Shown here piece by piece: positions 17,328 to 26,933 of a DNA stretch of 50,752 nucleotides; the stretch's first letter is position 1, and the number at the start of each line of letters is the position of its first letter. The notes under the pieces are model-generated. The model had not been told where the DNA came from. It did not search any database and worked only from the letters and a program-made list of their open reading frames with translations. Source of the DNA: Sulfurovaceae bacterium (GTDB taxonomy: Bacteria > Campylobacterota > Campylobacteria > Campylobacterales > Sulfurovaceae); the NCBI GenBank assembly GCA_028715055.1, contig JAQTLE010000003.1, positions 323,462-374,213 of the forward strand, given 5' to 3'. A program made the position numbers and the translations under genes.

Positions 17328-18875
17328 CTATCTGACGCAGTCGAAGAAGTAATCTGTTTGTGCGATATTTTTGGTCTCTTCATCGAGCTGATCCAAGACA
17401 GCATTGGTAATCCAAGTAAGAAGATTCAATGCGCCCTTATATCCGCTGATAGAATATCTATGCAAATGGTGTCTATCAAAGATAGGGAAACCTATTCTAA
17501 TAAGCGGGATGCCCGTATCTCTATAAAGCTCTTTGCCGTAAACGTTGCCTATCAAGAAATCTACAGGCTCAGTAAATAGAAGGCTTCTTAGGTGCCATAG
17601 GTCTTTATTTGCCCAGATATTACATTCATCTTTCCATAATGATTTGGACAAGATCTTTTTCATATCGTCTTCCCAGCCTTTGCGAGGAGCATTATGACAC
17701 AAGATATGAGTAGGTATACCACCCATTTCTACTATGAATGATACAAGACCAAGCAAGAAATCAGGATCACCATAGATCGCAAACTTTTTGCCGTGCATAT
17801 AAGGATAGCTGTCTTGCATAGCATCAACTAGTTGTGCTCTTAGTTTTTTGAGTTCTTCAGGAACCGGTTTGCCTGTCAGTTCGCTCAGTTTCATCACAAA
17901 TGCATCAGTACCGCCTAGTCCGATAGGATTGGCAGTCACATATTCTTGTTTCCAAATATTTTTTATAGTTTTTGCTGTTTGGACAGTAGAATATTTTTGT
18001 AAACTGATAGTCGCTTTGGCATTGATAGCTGTTTTGGCGTCAGCAAGTGTAGTGCCTCCGCTATAGAGTTGGTATTCTCCTGCTCCAGTATTCCACTGAG
18101 CTTCATGGTCACCTATCATGACTATTTTGTCACTAAACATAGCTGCTATCTCTTTGACTTCTGCAAGTGAGCCAAGGTACGGTTCAAATCCAGGAATGAT
18201 ATTGATGCGTTCTTCATCCACAACTCTTTGAGAAACATCCGGATTTAGCTGCTCCAATATTGATTTTATCATATTATCATAGCCTGTTATATGGCTGCCG
18301 ACAAAAGAAGGTGTATGAGCATGAGTAATAGCGACATTGTCCAATTCACCTTCTGCTTCTTCTATTGCACCTTGTACAAATGCATTGAGGTCATCACCGA
18401 TAACTTCTGCCATACAAGTAGTGCTCACTGCTATCATGTCAGGTTTATACATCGCATTACAGTTTCTTAAACCATCTTTCATATTAGCAAGTCCGCCAAA
18501 AACCGCAGCACTTTCACTCATAGAATCGCTTACACAAGGAGTAGGCTCTTTGAAATGTCTAGTGAAATAACTTCTAAAATATGCTACACATCCATGGCTT
18601 CCATGTACATAAGGCATAGTATTTTCAAAACCAAGACTCGCCATGACAGCCCCTAGAGGTTGACATGCCTTAGCAGGGTTGACAGTGATCGCTTCACGAG
18701 AGAAGTTTTTCTCACGATAGTCCCAGCTTTTGGTCCACTCTGCGATCTCATCGACTTTTGATGGATCGATTGAGCCCATATTGCTTTCAAATTCTTTTTT
18801 ATTTTTCAATACTTCTTGATATTCCGGTTTCAAGAAGAGTTTTTGTCCATTGACAATTTGTTCTACATTTTGCAT
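17328..18875 (-). CDS. nifK: Nitrogenase MoFe protein beta chain
   Basis: Beta subunit of dinitrogenase, sharing the P-cluster with NifD. The three P-cluster cysteines are visible in ACQPLGAVMASLG, VHGSHGCVAYFRSYF and STTCMAEVIGDDL, and the conserved serine region in PSFVGSHITGYDNM. The 515-residue length is typical of Mo-type NifK, with the long N-terminal extension (MQNVEQIVNGQKLFLKPEYQ) absent from VnfK/AnfK. It starts one base after nifD stops. Ribosome site AAAGGAGCTT is present at the end of nifD. Fourth gene of the nifH operon. Confidence 0.98.
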   Translation of the reverse strand: MQNVEQIVNGQKLFLKPEYQEVLKNKKEFESNMGSIDPSKVDEIAEWTKSWDYREKNFSREAITVNPAKACQPLGAVMASLGFENTMPYVHGSHGCVAYFRSYFTRHFKEPTPCVSDSMSESAAVFGGLANMKDGLRNCNAMYKPDMIAVSTTCMAEVIGDDLNAFVQGAIEEAEGELDNVAITHAHTPSFVGSHITGYDNMIKSILEQLNPDVSQRVVDEERINIIPGFEPYLGSLAEVKEIAAMFSDKIVMIGDHEAQWNTGAGEYQLYSGGTTLADAKTAINAKATISLQKYSTVQTAKTIKNIWKQEYVTANPIGLGGTDAFVMKLSELTGKPVPEELKKLRAQLVDAMQDSYPYMHGKKFAIYGDPDFLLGLVSFIVEMGGIPTHILCHNAPRKGWEDDMKKILSKSLWKDECNIWANKDLWHLRSLLFTEPVDFLIGNVYGKELYRDTGIPLIRIGFPIFDRHHLHRYSISGYKGALNLLTWITNAVLDQLDEETKNIAQTDYFFDCVR

Positions 18876-18876
18876 A

Positions 18877-20343
18877 TCAAGCTCCTTTCTCTTCTGTATC
18901 CCATGGTGCTTTAGTGTGGCTCCATACAGGTGAATTCATTGCCAGATCCATATCTTTGGCAAAGATAGCAAACGCATCATAGCCATGATAAGGACCACTA
19001 TAATCCCATGAGTGCATTTGTCTGAAAGGAAGACCCATTTTTTGGAAAACATACTTCTCTTTAACACCACTTGCAACAAGATCCGGTTTTAGTTTTTTAA
19101 CAAATGCTTCGAGTTCATACTCATTTACATCATCATATATTAGTGTGCTTCTAGATATCTCTTCTTTTGTTCGTTTATAGTCATCACCATGACCAAATTC
19201 ATAACCGGTACCTACAACTTCCATACCCAAATCTTCATATGCTCCTATTACGTGTCTAGGTCTAAGTCCACCAACATAAAGCATGACAGTTTTGCCTTCT
19301 AATTTTGGTCTATATTTTGCGATGACTTGATCTGTCATAGCAGTATATTTGGCTATCACTTCTTCTGTTTTTGCCTGTACTGTTTCATCAAAACATGCAG
19401 CAATTTTACGAAGACTTTCTGTTGTTTTAGTCGGTCCAAAGAAGTTGTATTCTATCCAAGGCACTCCAAACTCTTGCTCCATGTGTCGTGCAATATAGTT
19501 CATTGAACGATAGCAGTGAAGCAGGTTCAGTTTTGCTTTGGGTGCTATCGCCATCTCTTTGTAAGTAGCATCACCACTCCATTGAGCGATAACCCTAAGA
19601 CCCATTTCTTCAAGAAGGATTCTCGAACTCCAAGCATCACCGCCGATATTGTAGTCTCCTACAATGGCTACGTCATAAGGAGTGCTTTCAAAATCTTTTC
19701 TGGCACTATCATCTGGCATGATCTCATCTCTGATCATGTCATTTGCGATATGGTGCCCAAGTGATTGGCTAACACCTCTAAAACCTTCACAAGATACAGC
19801 AATAGTAGGTTTGGCACTATCGGCTTTGTGTTTTTTGGCAACAGCGTGGATATCATCACCGATCAATCCGATAGGACATTCTGATTGGATAGAAATACCA
19901 TTATTAAGCGGGAAAAGAACATCGATCTCTTCAAGAGCCTTTTTAAGTTTTTTGTCTCCGCCAAAAACGATATCTTTTTCTGTAAAATCTGTACTAAAGT
20001 TCATCGTTACGAACGTATCGATACCTGTAGTTCCAATGTAATAGTTTCTTCTGCCGGCACGACTGTATTGCCCACAGCCTATTGGTCCATGAGAGATATG
20101 TATCATATCTTTCACAGGTCCCCATACGACGCCTTTTGAGCCTGCATATGCACAGCCTCTTTGGCTCATGACGCCAGGAACTGTTTGTTTATTGCTTCTT
20201 GAAGTATCACATGCTCCTTTGGATTCCTCCGGGGAATCAACACCAAGGTGTTTGGCACGATTTTTGCTGAGTTTTTCCGGATATGATTCCAATATTTCAG
20301 CGATTGCTTCTTTTTGTAAATTTTCTAAGTTTAGCGGACCCAT
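18877..20343 (-). CDS. nifD: Nitrogenase MoFe protein alpha chain
   Basis: Carries the FeMo-cofactor where N2 is reduced. P-cluster cysteines lie in [16 protein letters not shown] (near residue 64), [12 protein letters not shown] and [12 protein letters not shown]. The cofactor cysteine is in [15 protein letters not shown] and the cofactor histidine in [16 protein letters not shown]. The Gln and His of [11 protein letters not shown] beside the cofactor are present. These residues and the absence of a delta-subunit gene mark a molybdenum enzyme. 488 residues, usual length. Follows the unknown 121-aa gene by 25 bases, with an AAAGGAGAAAA ribosome site. Confidence 0.98.
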   Translation of the reverse strand: MGPLNLENLQKEAIAEILESYPEKLSKNRAKHLGVDSPEESKGACDTSRSNKQTVPGVMSQRGCAYAGSKGVVWGPVKDMIHISHGPIGCGQYSRAGRRNYYIGTTGIDTFVTMNFSTDFTEKDIVFGGDKKLKKALEEIDVLFPLNNGISIQSECPIGLIGDDIHAVAKKHKADSAKPTIAVSCEGFRGVSQSLGHHIANDMIRDEIMPDDSARKDFESTPYDVAIVGDYNIGGDAWSSRILLEEMGLRVIAQWSGDATYKEMAIAPKAKLNLLHCYRSMNYIARHMEQEFGVPWIEYNFFGPTKTTESLRKIAACFDETVQAKTEEVIAKYTAMTDQVIAKYRPKLEGKTVMLYVGGLRPRHVIGAYEDLGMEVVGTGYEFGHGDDYKRTKEEISRSTLIYDDVNEYELEAFVKKLKPDLVASGVKEKYVFQKMGLPFRQMHSWDYSGPYHGYDAFAIFAKDMDLAMNSPVWSHTKAPWDTEEKGA

Positions 20344-20368
20344 CTGTTTTCTCCTTTTTTCTTAGAAA

Positions 20369-20734
20369 TTATGCTATTTTGAGTCTATAAAGATTCATAT
20401 CATCAAGTTTTCTGCATAATGCTTTTTCTTCTTCACCATCAACGGCTTTTGAAATCTCACTGATTTGATATTTATTTGTATAGTAAATCATTTTGAATCC
20501 ATCTTTTTCCGGAACATCTGATTTGTTATAATAGTCTGCTAATGCAGTAAACAAGAATGATCCCGGTGTGACTGTAAATTTTTCTACGATCTCACCTTTG
20601 GCAGTTTCACCGGTTACTTCAATAGAAGATATACCGCTTAGATCACCGGCTTCTCCATTTACTTTTTCTATTACTTTATCCATACTTACGTCGTTGCCCA
20701 TACTTGCTGGGAAGTGATAACCACATACAAACAT
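20369..20734 (-). CDS. Unknown protein encoded between nifH and nifD
   Basis: A 121-residue protein starting MFVCGYHFPASMGNDVSMDK, with an AAAAGGAGAATAAA ribosome site. I do not recognise a family. It is soluble and predicted mixed alpha/beta (TPGSFLFTALADYYN, GFKMIYYTNKYQISEISKAV), with only two cysteines (residue 4 and one in KALCRKLDD), so it is not a ferredoxin. The nifH-nifD gap is where archaea and some anaerobes carry nifI1/nifI2, but this protein lacks the PII T-loop, the IRTGE C-loop and the PII fold pattern. Placement within nifHDK argues for a role in nitrogenase regulation, assembly or protection (inference). Confidence 0.85.
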   Translation of the reverse strand: MFVCGYHFPASMGNDVSMDKVIEKVNGEAGDLSGISSIEVTGETAKGEIVEKFTVTPGSFLFTALADYYNKSDVPEKDGFKMIYYTNKYQISEISKAVDGEEEKALCRKLDDMNLYRLKIA

Positions 20735-20761
20735 TTTATTCTCCTTTTTACTATTTATTTT

Positions 20762-21700
<939 letters not shown>

Positions 21701-21715
21701 TTACGAAAGAGATAA

Positions 21716-21731
21716 TGCATATAGTGTTCCA
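21716..21731 (-). promoter_or_regulatory. Sigma-54 promoter of nifH
   Basis: TGGAACACTATATGCA on the minus strand: the invariant GG and GC are separated by exactly 10 bases. It lies 40 bases before the nifH ATG. No TGT-N10-ACA NifA-type upstream site was found in the 130 bases behind it. Confidence 0.85.
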
Positions 21732-21860
21732 TAGAAAGTGTATATAAAGAAAAAATTGAAATATTGGTTCGATTTTGTAAAAATAAAATGTAGAATATTT
21801 TGGCAATAGTTCTATGGAATCGTTATATCTATAATATATTAGAAGATTTAAAAGTTTTGA

Positions 21861-22157
21861 TTAATTCTGGCAAGCAAAACAGTGTACATTGTCATTGCAA
21901 TTTTCGCAAGCCGGAGCAACTTCTCCGATACTGTCATAAATAAATTTTTTCCATAGCACGTCTTTTGGTTTTATAAGCAACGGAAAATGCATAGACATAA
22001 ACTGGTGCATCTCCATGCGGTTTGCAAATCCCAAGTCTTGATATAGATGATTTTCAAGAAGAGATTGTTTGGCCACAAGAGGAGCAATGTGTTCACGGGA
22101 ATAGTGACTGCTTGCGTGATCTTGCAGAAAACAGATAACTTTTTGTTCCAAATTCAT
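21861..22157 (-). CDS. nifQ: Short NifQ-like protein (molybdenum delivery for FeMo-co)
   Basis: NifQ passes molybdenum to the NifEN/NifH complex. The C-terminal half matches NifQ: HQFMSMHFPLLIKPKD, LWKKFIYDSI and the cysteine cluster PACENCNDNVHCFACQN. Known NifQ has C-x4-C-x2-C-x5-C; here the first cysteine position is Glu, but an additional cysteine follows (C-x2-C-x5-C-x2-C). At 98 residues it is about half the usual length. The ATG at 22157 has TAAGGAGGTTAT ahead; an upstream start (to 22220) would overlap nifX and is less likely. Follows nifX by 20 bases. Confidence 0.75.
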   Translation of the reverse strand: MNLEQKVICFLQDHASSHYSREHIAPLVAKQSLLENHLYQDLGFANRMEMHQFMSMHFPLLIKPKDVLWKKFIYDSIGEVAPACENCNDNVHCFACQN

Positions 22158-22177
22158 GATAACCTCCTTATTTGTAT

Positions 22178-22558
22178 TCATAGAGCCATTCCTTGTTGGT
22201 ATATAATTCTTTTGAACCACAAAGGCGCATGTTCATCTTTTAGATAATAATATAAAGTATTATTTATCGATTCTATGGTTTCGTTTTCATTTGAAGACCT
22301 AAGAGGATATATACCGAAGCTTTGCAATAGAGTTGCCGCCTTTGGACCGATTTGAGCTACACATGCTATATTGCTGTCTTTTAGGCATTCGATTTTATAA
22401 TCAAGCCTGTCTATCTCTTCTTCGAATTTTAAAGATGCATCGGATGTGCCAAGATCGTGAACCCCATTAGAATCTATCTTGTAGAGATAAAATTTTTCAC
22501 ACCAACCAAAATGCTCATTTACATGTACGCCGTCTTTGGATGCAAAAGCAATTTTCAT
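22178..22558 (-). CDS. nifX: NifX-family FeMo-cofactor binding protein (first copy)
   Basis: A 126-residue single-domain member of the NifX/NifY/NifB-C-terminal family that carries NifB-co or FeMo-co precursors between NifB, NifEN and apo-dinitrogenase. Seen: MKIAFASKDGVHVNEHFGWCEKF with the conserved HFG, and CVAQIGPKAATLLQSFGIYP. A second copy is at 26110-26493 and the same domain forms the C-terminus of NifB. The two stand-alone copies differ enough to suggest separate roles. An AAGGAGCTTATT site precedes the ATG. Part of the operon starting at 23329. Confidence 0.88.
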   Translation of the reverse strand: MKIAFASKDGVHVNEHFGWCEKFYLYKIDSNGVHDLGTSDASLKFEEEIDRLDYKIECLKDSNIACVAQIGPKAATLLQSFGIYPLRSSNENETIESINNTLYYYLKDEHAPLWFKRIIYQQGMAL

Positions 22559-22588
22559 AATAAGCTCCTTTATATATTTTGATTTGGG

Positions 22589-23329
22589 TTATGCTGCATA
22601 GATCTCTATACCTTCATCTATTAGAACTGTAAGGATATTTCTAATCATTTCGTATGTGCCTGTAGTCGAAAGCGAACATCCGGAACAACTACCCATATAC
22701 AACATTCTTATTTCAATGTTTTGCATATTTTTGACTTCGAGAAGCAATATATCCCCGCCATCTTTAAGCAATGTAGGCTTGATGTGTTCGTCTATAGCTT
22801 CTTGGATCATGGTGAATTGAGTTTCGTTTGATTTAGAGCGAAAAATTTCATTATATTGTTCTTTCGGCAATTCAACATTTCTGCCAATTCCTCCTATCTT
22901 TGCCATAGCCATAGGATGTCCGTTTTTTGCTGCGAACAGCAGATACTCGAATCCTTCTTTTAAAAGATCGATATTGTCTTTTTTGTCTAAAAGCATAAGG
23001 GCTAATCTAAAATTTGCTCCAATGTGTCCATTTGAAGCTGCATGCTTAAAGTATGTCAACGTCAAAGCATCATCTTTTTCTACTCCTATGGCATTTTGAT
23101 ACATGAGAGCGACGTTATAATATGCAGAAGCATTATTGTAAATGATAGCTTGTTCAAACCAGTCTTTTGATAGCACAGGATCCTGTGCGACCCCTTCGCC
23201 TTTAAGATAAAGAAGACCGATATTTACCATAGCTTGATCATTGCCTCTTGAAGCTTCTTCTTTCCATATCAAAAAAGCTTTTTCATATTTTTTTTGTTTG
23301 TAAAATGCTAATGCTTGAACATGACTCAT
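22589..23329 (-). CDS. Sel1-repeat / Nfu (NifU C-terminal) fusion protein
   Basis: A 246-residue fusion. Residues 1-160 are Sel1/TPR-like helical repeats (AMVNIGLLYLKGEGVAQD, ASAYYNVALMYQNAIGVEKD, IGANFRLALMLLDKK, AMAKIGG). Residues 175-246 form an Nfu domain: ESIxxxIxPxLxxDGGD-type EHIKPTLLKDGGDILLLEV, then the cluster motif GSCSGCSLS. Nfu domains carry 4Fe-4S clusters to target proteins. The IscU-like and central 2Fe-2S domains of full NifU are absent, and no nifU or nifS is in the window. The start has an AAGGTGTTTT site. First gene after the sigma-54 promoter at 23363-23378. Confidence 0.88.
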   Translation of the reverse strand: MSHVQALAFYKQKKYEKAFLIWKEEASRGNDQAMVNIGLLYLKGEGVAQDPVLSKDWFEQAIIYNNASAYYNVALMYQNAIGVEKDDALTLTYFKHAASNGHIGANFRLALMLLDKKDNIDLLKEGFEYLLFAAKNGHPMAMAKIGGIGRNVELPKEQYNEIFRSKSNETQFTMIQEAIDEHIKPTLLKDGGDILLLEVKNMQNIEIRMLYMGSCSGCSLSTTGTYEMIRNILTVLIDEGIEIYAA

Positions 23330-23362
23330 AAAACACCTTTGAGCTGAAATATAAAAAGTGAA

Positions 23363-23378
23363 TGCAAAAAGTGTTCCA
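23363..23378 (-). promoter_or_regulatory. Sigma-54 promoter of the Sel1-Nfu/nifX/nifQ operon
   Basis: TGGAACACTTTTTGCA on the minus strand, GG-N10-GC, 34 bases upstream of the ATG. Its -24 element lies back to back with that of the divergent nifE promoter, forming the dyad GTTCCA-TTG-TGGAAC (23373-23387). Confidence 0.85.
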
Positions 23379-23381
23379 TTG

Positions 23382-23397
23382 TGGAACGATTATTGCA
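23382..23397 (+). promoter_or_regulatory. Sigma-54 promoter of nifEN
   Basis: TGGAACGATTATTGCA, GG-N10-GC, 38 bases upstream of nifE. Only three bases separate it from the opposing promoter, so two RpoN holoenzymes probably cannot occupy both at once. Confidence 0.85.
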
Positions 23398-23434
23398 TAA
23401 GAGCTTATATTATTAGAAACGAGGTATTTGTATA

Positions 23435-24787
23435 ATGGTCAACAAAAAACAGATAAAAGAACTTCTTAATGAGTCAGCTTGCAACCACAGCGAACAAAAA
23501 AAGAGCAGCTGTGATAGACCAAAGCCAGGAGCTACTAGCGGCGGATGTGCTTTTGAAGGGGCGCAGATCTCTTTATTTCCTTTTGCTGATGCAGTGCATT
23601 TGGTTCATGCACCTTCAACGTGTCTTGGCGCTTCTTGGGAGACAAGAGCAACACCGAGTAGTTATGATGGAGAAAACAATACTTATCTTGGATACTGCAC
23701 AAACGTTACTCTCAATGATGTGATCTTTGGAGGTAATAAAAAATTGGAAGACTCTATAGAGTATATTATAAAGCATAAAAAACCAAAAGCAATCTTTGTG
23801 TATGAAACTTGTGTAACTGCCATGATAGGAGACGATATGGACAATATCGCTTCACGTATGGAGTTAAAGTATAGTATTCCCATAGTGGTCGTACATGCTC
23901 CTGGATTTGTAGGCAGCAAGAATCTAGGCTCAAGATTAGCCGGAGAAGCGGTGTTGGATAAACTCGTAGGTACCAAAGAGCCAAATGAGATTCATCCTTT
24001 TGGCATCAATCTCATTGGAGAATATAATGTCACGGGAGATATGTGGCAATATACTCCTATCTTGGAAAAAATAGGTATCAAGGTAGTATCCACTCTTGCA
24101 GGTGACGGCAGGATAGAGTCTATACAGACGGCGCATAGAGCGAAATTAAATGTCATAGTATGTGCCAAATCGCTCATAACGCTTTGCAGAAAAATGGAAG
24201 AGAGGTTTGGCATACCGTATATCTCGGTTTCGTTTTACGGCAAAAGGGATACATCTAATGCCTTGCGAAGCATTGTGGCTGCATTTAAAAATGAAGAGTT
24301 GTCAAAAAAAGCAGAAATCATTATAGCCGAGGAAGAAGAAGCGCTCGAAACAAAACTTCTTCCTTACAAAGAAGTATTAAAAGGCAAAAAGGCTATATTG
24401 AATACAGGAGGCAATAAATCATGGTCTATCGCTTCAGCTCTTCAGGATATCGGAATAGAGGTAGTAGCAACAAGTATAAATAAATCTACTTTGGAAGATA
24501 TAGAAATCGCTAAACAATATGTTCCGATACTCATGAAATCTCCAGCCAATGAGCAAGCAAAACTCATAGATGAGCACAACGTAGATATTTTGCTTGCCGG
24601 CGGAAGAAGTTTATATACCGCTATCAAGAAAAAAATAGCTTTTGTTGATGTAAATCAAGAAAAAAAGGTTAGTTACGGAGCTTACGGGGGACTGGAAAAT
24701 TTAGCAAAAGATGTTTGCGCTGCAGTTAAAAATCCGGTGTTCTCTATAGTTGGTACTCCCGCACCGTGGGATGGTTTGCATGAATAA
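23435..24787 (+). CDS. nifE: FeMo-cofactor assembly scaffold protein NifE
   Basis: With NifN forms the NifD/NifK-like scaffold on which NifB-co is matured to FeMo-co. The 450-residue protein resembles NifD: RPKPGATSGGCAFEGAQ with the first cluster cysteine, HAPSTCLGASWETR, and VYETCVTAMIGDDM for the third; the region around LIGEYNVTGDMWQ is typical NifE. An ACGAGGTATTTGTAT leader precedes the ATG. It overlaps the nifN start by 8 bases. Confidence 0.96.
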   Translation: MVNKKQIKELLNESACNHSEQKKSSCDRPKPGATSGGCAFEGAQISLFPFADAVHLVHAPSTCLGASWETRATPSSYDGENNTYLGYCTNVTLNDVIFGGNKKLEDSIEYIIKHKKPKAIFVYETCVTAMIGDDMDNIASRMELKYSIPIVVVHAPGFVGSKNLGSRLAGEAVLDKLVGTKEPNEIHPFGINLIGEYNVTGDMWQYTPILEKIGIKVVSTLAGDGRIESIQTAHRAKLNVIVCAKSLITLCRKMEERFGIPYISVSFYGKRDTSNALRSIVAAFKNEELSKKAEIIIAEEEEALETKLLPYKEVLKGKKAILNTGGNKSWSIASALQDIGIEVVATSINKSTLEDIEIAKQYVPILMKSPANEQAKLIDEHNVDILLAGGRSLYTAIKKKIAFVDVNQEKKVSYGAYGGLENLAKDVCAAVKNPVFSIVGTPAPWDGLHE

Positions 24788-26048
24788 ACCATTAGAGATA
24801 AATCCGCTTAAGCTTTCTCAACCTATGGGCGCATTGTTGGCATTTTTGGGCATTAAAAATTGTATGCCGCTTATGCATGGAGCTCAAGGATGTGCATCTT
24901 TTTCTAAAGTATTTTTTACAAGACACTTTAATGATCCAATAGCCATACAAACTACTGCAGTCAATGATATAACAGCAGTGATAGATGGCGGAGATTACAG
25001 TATCAGTGAAGCAGTTAAAAACATAACCGCCAAAGTAACACCTGAACTCATAGGCTTATTTACAACCGGGCTTACAGAGACAAAGGGTGATGATATCAGA
25101 GGAGTGGCTTCGATTCTAAACCCGCAGCATAACATAGTTTATGTTCATACACCGGATTTCGAAGGAGGGCTGGAAAGCGGATATACCAAAACCATCGAAG
25201 CAATTATAGAGCAATTAGTCGAGCCGCAAGACCATATAGAAAAAAAAATAACATTAATCCCCCATGTAAGTATGACACCACTCGAAGTAGAAAGGGTAAA
25301 AGAGCAGATAGAGCTTTTTGGTTGGAGCGTATTTGCATTGCCCGATATCAGCGAATCACTTGATGGGCATTTGGGACTTAAGCAAGGAGCTTTGAGTAGT
25401 AACGGCATCTCAGTATCCGAGATACAAGGTCTAGGTTCATCACATGCGGTCATTACCATTGGAGCCTCTGTGCGTAATTGCGGTGAGAAATTATGCTCTA
25501 AAAATCAAAATATGCAGCACCTGCATTTTGATACTATTGGGGGCTTGCGTGCAAGTGATGCTTTTTATGGTGAGCTAATTAGTCTAAGTCATGTGCTCCG
25601 GCCTCATGCTTCTATTATGAGATGGAGAAAACGACTTCAAGATGCACTTCTAGATACGCATTTTATATTGGGTGGACTCAAGGTCGTTTTGGCGTGTGAG
25701 CCTGATCAAATGGTTTTGTTTTCTTCGATACTTACAGAAGCCGGAGCGAAGATCAAAGCAGCTATTTCTTCAACTAAAAGTGATGCATTAGACAAGATGC
25801 CGTCAAGTCATATAATTATTGGAGATCTTGATGATGCAGAAAGATTTTTGGATGAGTCTACACTGCTTATTACTAATTTTCATGGAGAAAGATTGTCAAA
25901 AAAATATAAAACTGCATTGATAATGAGAGGTTTCCCGGATTATGAAACATTAGGGAACCAACTGAAAGATGACATATTATATCAAGGCTCTACGCAATTT
26001 CTTTTTGAGGTTGCAAATTGTGTCTCTGTTCATAGTCATCATAATTAA
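24780..26048 (+). CDS. nifN: FeMo-cofactor assembly scaffold protein NifN
   Basis: Beta-like subunit of the NifEN scaffold. Its N-terminus (MNKPLEINPLKLSQPMGALLAFLG) and MHGAQGCASFSKVFFTRHF match NifN; the third NifK cysteine is replaced (FTTGLTETKGDDI), as is normal in NifN. 422 residues. The ATG at 24780 lies inside the last codons of nifE (GTGGGATGG may serve as ribosome site); an upstream in-frame start at 24750 would add unrelated residues. Translationally coupled to nifE. Confidence 0.95.
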   Translation: MNKPLEINPLKLSQPMGALLAFLGIKNCMPLMHGAQGCASFSKVFFTRHFNDPIAIQTTAVNDITAVIDGGDYSISEAVKNITAKVTPELIGLFTTGLTETKGDDIRGVASILNPQHNIVYVHTPDFEGGLESGYTKTIEAIIEQLVEPQDHIEKKITLIPHVSMTPLEVERVKEQIELFGWSVFALPDISESLDGHLGLKQGALSSNGISVSEIQGLGSSHAVITIGASVRNCGEKLCSKNQNMQHLHFDTIGGLRASDAFYGELISLSHVLRPHASIMRWRKRLQDALLDTHFILGGLKVVLACEPDQMVLFSSILTEAGAKIKAAISSTKSDALDKMPSSHIIIGDLDDAERFLDESTLLITNFHGERLSKKYKTALIMRGFPDYETLGNQLKDDILYQGSTQFLFEVANCVSVHSHHN

Positions 26049-26056
26049 AAATCCTA

Positions 26057-26072
26057 TGGAACACTTTATGCA
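26057..26072 (+). promoter_or_regulatory. Sigma-54 promoter of the nifX2-rpoN gene series
   Basis: TGGAACACTTTATGCA, GG-N10-GC, 9 bases after the nifN stop and 38 bases before the next ATG. It gives the downstream genes their own start in addition to read-through from nifEN. Confidence 0.85.
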
Positions 26073-26109
26073 TATAAAATATAAGAAATTAATTTACAAG
26101 GAGTGACAA

Positions 26110-26493
26110 ATGAATATCCAAACCTCTTTTTTATCGAATGCTATAAAGGTTGCATTTGCGACGAATAACACTACGCATATCGATGCACATTTTGGTTCTG
26201 CCAAAGAGTTTCATATCTATGAGATTACAAACGATAGTTACAATTTTTATGGTGTAGTACCGATTGCATCTAAAGATACTGATCGCACTATTGAGCTTTT
26301 AGATGGTGTGGATATTGTATATTTTATCAATATCGGTCCGGCTGCCGCAGCCAAGATCATCAATCATGGTATTTTCCCAATCAAATATAAAGAATCGGTA
26401 AGTATCGATGAAGAGTTGGCAAAACTCATGAATATGTTAGGGAGCAATCCTCCTCCTTTTATCAAAAAAATATGTGAAAGAAAGGTTTCATAA
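26110..26493 (+). CDS. nifX: NifX-family FeMo-cofactor binding protein (second copy)
   Basis: 127 residues. Family motifs: IKVAFATNNTTHIDAHFGSAKEF and YFINIGPAAAAKIINHGIFPIK. Position directly after nifN and before the DUF269 gene is the classical nifX place, so this copy is the likelier functional NifX, and the copy at 22178-22558 may be NifY/NafY-like (inference). An ACAAGGAGTGACAA site precedes the ATG. Its stop overlaps the next ATG by one base (TAATG). Confidence 0.9.
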   Translation: MNIQTSFLSNAIKVAFATNNTTHIDAHFGSAKEFHIYEITNDSYNFYGVVPIASKDTDRTIELLDGVDIVYFINIGPAAAAKIINHGIFPIKYKESVSIDEELAKLMNMLGSNPPPFIKKICERKVS

Positions 26494-26933
26494 TGGAAAA
26501 ATTGTTTATAAAAACTATGGTCGGGCAGATAAGAGCATTGGATCAATTCGGTACGTGGTCGCATAAAAGCGATATGGAATTATTAAGTGAAAAATATGTC
26601 AAAACCAAAGAAGATCTAAGAAATATTCCTGTCATTGCTGATATTGATGAGATGCAGATCAAAGAAATTCGTCTCATTTTCCAAGCACTTGCTCTCGCAT
26701 TTGAGATGAAGACAGGAGTAATGTGTTCAGTAGTTATGGAGATGAGCCATGAAGGATTTGGAAGGGCAGTAGTCATAGCAGATCGCATAGTAATAGTTAA
26801 TAAGTTTTTCAAAGATGCCCATCGTTATTCATTTCGCACCTATGATGCATTTATAGACGAAGGCGAAAAAATGTTAGAGGACGCATTGGCAATTTATCGA
26901 ACTTATCAACTACAAAAGGAGTTGGCATGCTGA
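26493..26933 (+). CDS. NifX-associated nitrogen fixation protein (DUF269)
   Basis: 146 residues of the DUF269 family, found almost only next to nifX in nif clusters and of unknown biochemical role. Seen: FIKTMVGQIRALDQFGTW at the N-terminus, IRLIFQALALAFEMKTGV and the C-terminal YDAFIDEGEKMLEDAL. Coupled to nifX by a one-base overlap and overlapping the flavodoxin gene by 7 bases. Confidence 0.92.
   Translation: MEKLFIKTMVGQIRALDQFGTWSHKSDMELLSEKYVKTKEDLRNIPVIADIDEMQIKEIRLIFQALALAFEMKTGVMCSVVMEMSHEGFGRAVVIADRIVIVNKFFKDAHRYSFRTYDAFIDEGEKMLEDALAIYRTYQLQKELAC

Noticed and set aside
17328-20343. Vanadium or iron-only nitrogenase
   Set aside because: NifK has the long N-terminal extension, NifD has Mo-type cofactor surroundings, and no vnfG/anfG lies between D and K.
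20369-20734. NifI-type PII protein between nifH and nifD
   Set aside because: No PII core, T-loop or RIRTGE C-loop is present; the real PII relative is at 27458.
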